DNA from: Stieleria magnilauensis
Lineage (GTDB): Bacteria > Planctomycetota > Planctomycetia > Pirellulales > Pirellulaceae
Reading direction: 5' to 3'
Assembly (NCBI GenBank): GCA_007753675.1
Contig: CP036432.1
Coordinates: 3,818,394-3,882,393 of the forward strand
DNA: 64,000 nucleotides
Position 1 is the stretch's first letter. Every line of letters begins with the position of its first letter. Positions 63,201 through 64,000 of the stretch are shown here, one piece after another. The notes under the pieces were generated by a model that searched no databases, was not told where the DNA came from, and saw nothing but the letters and a program-made list of their open reading frames with translations. The translations under genes and the position numbers were made by a program.

Positions 63201-63401
63201 CGAAAGGTGTTGACCGACTTGGTCTTGGGTGCCAATCCCGACAAGACGGCGACGGGGCCGAGCGACGCAAAACAGTCGCTCGTTTGGGTCGTGCACCCGC
63301 AGGGCAAACCGCCCGAGGAAACCGAGATTCTGATCACGACCCGCGATGCCGCAAACGGCAAGTACGAATTGCCGAACGAGTTCCAGATTCCCGCCCCCTA
63401 A
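60207..63401 (+). CDS. Membrane pseudokinase-like protein with repeat linker
   Basis: 1064 residues. The N-terminal 365 residues resemble a Hanks-type kinase (PLLNVLQSNPPLSPRKTIRIGVDLANALETLHQ, DVYSLGCLLFSLLLGRPAFSGDDDRDLFAAH, PAARFGSAGSMAEAL), but the catalytic loop is AHGAVAADHVWVTP instead of HRDxKxxN and the DFG site is LRDPSS. The Lys-strand is not visible either, so it is a pseudokinase. Next come an 8x8 SAPPVEAA repeat (about 376-439), a Lys/Arg cluster (ARRKRRKRRKNR), one membrane helix (about 505-527), and a roughly 530-residue extracytoplasmic domain of unknown fold. Plausibly a scaffold or sensor. Divergent from glgA. Confidence 0.75.
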   Translation: MSIAQSEFWSRLVQSGLADAGSCQRYSAAFEQSPDKSTGEDAKPLAAFLVRSGVLTKFQAGELLLPQPPTLRVGSFVITSDAPVAPFSHWIPVQTPVSEDAPVPRYGFLLRVPLASLDETRRGWLAVHSEIQAESLQAIELSGGAQAGNAEQTVEIFSPLPDGTPLLNVLQSNPPLSPRKTIRIGVDLANALETLHQPLDSGLVMAHGAVAADHVWVTPKGRAILLRDPSSPARSPRADLSTSWIDRIEPPALYAAPELADPAAMPTPASDVYSLGCLLFSLLLGRPAFSGDDDRDLFAAHNEVLPPELIEAVEQGAAGNPLLRVLAYAMAKDPAARFGSAGSMAEALQRAGELVDSQPKPTRQAKQKPKPAKTPSAPPVEAPTAPPIDVASAPPVEAASAPPVESSSAPPVEAASAPPVEAASAPPVEAASAPPVEAAPDAAAEPASIPPKPPTIETQPTRDQPPSELAPVEQAPDEQASAGETAESEAEQSETPARRKRRKRRKNRIPILAGTMIVPLLMLGLAIALRGRGPIEPPPRPRPNPSIVNRVPEVRESRREVPSDEPTLVNGYEIVDSDRLLWVPPYSADSPPPSLELLPPGPAVIVSIPLARVSASADAQTLTTTFDAELSPLIALVEQRAGVTRDQIGRCTAALFPGKQGWPEVALAIDLVAPVELDTLSEKWQALESRTDTGVILYAGEDLDGDAYFVGGGEKGKPPEDGKAQRFAIASLDRIREVAETEGASIPLVRSMQTLWNQTSVESDLVALVTPNFLFADGREMLASSLPELRAPLKRWLIPDVAAFSLSASATDGALYLELRELPSGGATAATLLKSFRETTQTWPDWADNFILNSVPDPSWRLLATRLPLMLRFVNEQTRSTILGETVVASTYLPTDAGTQVALGTFLAMNTEPGQESLVQTPTADPLTVDELLDRPMSVSFLQLSLQFAVDAVVDEFKSSLPAGSTMPDVRIIGADLEKNGITQNQQIRNFQRDEEPLRKVLTDLVLGANPDKTATGPSDAKQSLVWVVHPQGKPPEETEILITTRDAANGKYELPNEFQIPAP
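61332..61523 (+). repeat. 24-bp minisatellite coding for SAPPVEAA
   Basis: Eight in-frame 24-bp units (61332-61523), the last five nearly identical (TCGGCACCGCCGGTTGAAGC core). The first units have diverged (TAPPIDVA, SAPPVESS). Located in the linker before the membrane helix of the pseudokinase gene. Confidence 0.95.
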
Positions 63402-63425
63402 CGCCGCAAGCTTCCAGCTTGCAAA

Positions 63426-63513
63426 AGTGGCGTCAGCTTCCAGCTTGCGATCCGTGGCTGCAACGCAGACAGAGTGCAAAAACTCTCTGATGGCAAGCAA
63501 GATGCTTACCCCA
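63426..63513. repeat. Dispersed repeat element, copy 2
   Basis: GTGGCGTCAGCTTCCAGCTTGCG and GATGGCAAGCAAGATGCTTACCCC bound the element, like the copy at 37618-37684, but with a longer middle. An additional CAAGCTTCCAGCTTGCAAAAG precedes it. It fills the gap between two convergent genes. Confidence 0.7.
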
Positions 63514-63518
63514 CGTTA

Positions 63519-64000
63519 TTATTCGATCAGATCCAACAACGCGTCGACTTTGGCTTCGGCCGGATCGACCAATGACGCCCGTTGAGCTTGCAAGACGCTG
63601 CTTCGCCAATGCTGTTTGGCGATCTCCGTCGTCGACTCCGCGGCCGCTTGTTGCGGTCGCGTGTGCAAGTCCCAGCCTGCCGTGTCGGGGTTGACGCCGA
63701 CCACATAATCACCGGGCGTGACCAGCGTCGACTTGCTGCTGCCGTCACCGAGTCCGCGATCAAAATCGATCCGGGCCGGGCCGTCCAACCGGTGCTGCAT
63801 CACCGAACCGGCTGCGGCGATCTGCGGTTGACCATTGATCAGGTAATGGAATTCGGCGGGCGATTCACTGGCGTCGATGGTGACGTCCACCGCGGTCTTT
63901 TGACGAAGATCCCAGCTGTCTTGATCGACCACCCAGCGATACATGCCATTCTTAATCGTGTATCGCTTGACGACGCCTTTCCCGTTTTGAAACGCGACGA
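63519..64000 (-). CDS. Hypothetical protein, 3' part only
   Basis: The frame is open to the right edge of the window, so only the C-terminal 159 residues are seen. It reads FQNGKGVVKRYTIKNGMYRW then VVDQDSWDLRQKTAVDVTID, with beta-rich sequence, LVTPGDYVVGVNPDTAGWDLHT, and a helical C-terminus (EIAKQHWRSSVLQAQRASLVDPAEAKVDALLDLIE). No signal or motif is visible in this part. It has the look of a planctomycete extracytoplasmic or structural protein, but I do not recognise a family. Confidence 0.6.
   Translation of the reverse strand, partial: VAFQNGKGVVKRYTIKNGMYRWVVDQDSWDLRQKTAVDVTIDASESPAEFHYLINGQPQIAAAGSVMQHRLDGPARIDFDRGLGDGSSKSTLVTPGDYVVGVNPDTAGWDLHTRPQQAAAESTTEIAKQHWRSSVLQAQRASLVDPAEAKVDALLDLIE

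Noticed and set aside
1-64000. tRNA, rRNA, prophage or integron features
   Set aside because: I looked for tRNA cloverleaf cores (GGTTCGA-type T loops in context), rRNA-like conserved blocks and phage structural genes and saw none. A tRNA covariance search would be needed to be certain.

Overview
The window looks like a chromosomal segment of a planctomycete, most probably a Pirellulaceae member (Rhodopirellula/Stieleria-like). That assignment is inference from gene content: a PSD1-type cytochrome/DUF1549-DUF1553 protein paired with a DUF1501 protein, two giant PVC-type heme-binding dehydrogenases, a DUF5658 membrane protein, many cysteine-poor hypothetical envelope proteins, GC-rich coding sequence and abundant small palindromic repeats. 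I found no rRNA, tRNA or CRISPR array and no prophage. Layout. 1-3998: the 3' end of a putative P-loop membrane protein, then a tightly packed CPBP protease / SAM methyltransferase / geranylgeranyl-reductase-like series and a 29-codon very basic gene resembling the AURKAIP1/COX24 (mS38) family. 4503-10474: rhomboid protease, exported peroxiredoxin-like protein, and a translationally coupled pair made of a GalU-like nucleotidyltransferase and an 1116-residue fusion of a fucokinase-like GHMP kinase with a UDPGP-family nucleotidyltransferase. 10539-15146: hypotheticals, a TerB-like protein, two double-domain universal stress proteins and a convergent LuxR-type regulator. 15596-22215 (minus strand): a six-gene operon with a MotA/TolQ/ExbB channel, two different ExbD-like proteins with long coiled-coil linkers, a large membrane-anchored coiled-coil protein, a lipoprotein and a double-thioredoxin protein. 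This is my best candidate for an undescribed machine. 22610-26875: DUF5658 protein and an astA-astD-astB arginine succinyltransferase operon. 27036-34110: DUF1501 and PSD1 genes, then a RAYT-like transposase bracketed by oppositely oriented copies of a GGGGACACGGCAC repeat, including a 23-bp tandem array. 34216-43436: SpoIIAA-like protein, a DAB-type inorganic-carbon uptake cluster (DabA plus two NADH-dehydrogenase-like membrane subunits) with a divergent, partly degenerate beta-carbonic-anhydrase-like gene, and a PAS histidine kinase. 43680-50715: two PVC heme dehydrogenases separated by a transposase-less cluster of the same GGGGACA(C/T)GGCAC repeat and a possible decayed gene. 50781-53993: 3-methyladenine DNA glycosylase, amidohydrolase and radical SAM protein, ended by a perfect 26-bp hairpin. 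54174-59963 (minus): GH57 glycoside hydrolase, GalT and GlgA, i.e. alpha-glucan/galactose metabolism. 60207-64000: a membrane pseudokinase with a minisatellite-encoded repeat and a partial hypothetical gene. How genes may work together: the sugar-activation pair (6258-10474) and the GH57-galT-glgA group both handle sugar phosphates, nucleotide sugars and glucans. The Dab cluster with the CA-like protein is a self-contained bicarbonate-uptake module. The ExbB/ExbD operon would couple ion flow across the inner membrane to force or signal in the periplasm. Family names rest on motifs read by eye, not on database searches. Start codons were revised where a ribosome binding site, overlap or signal peptide argued for it.
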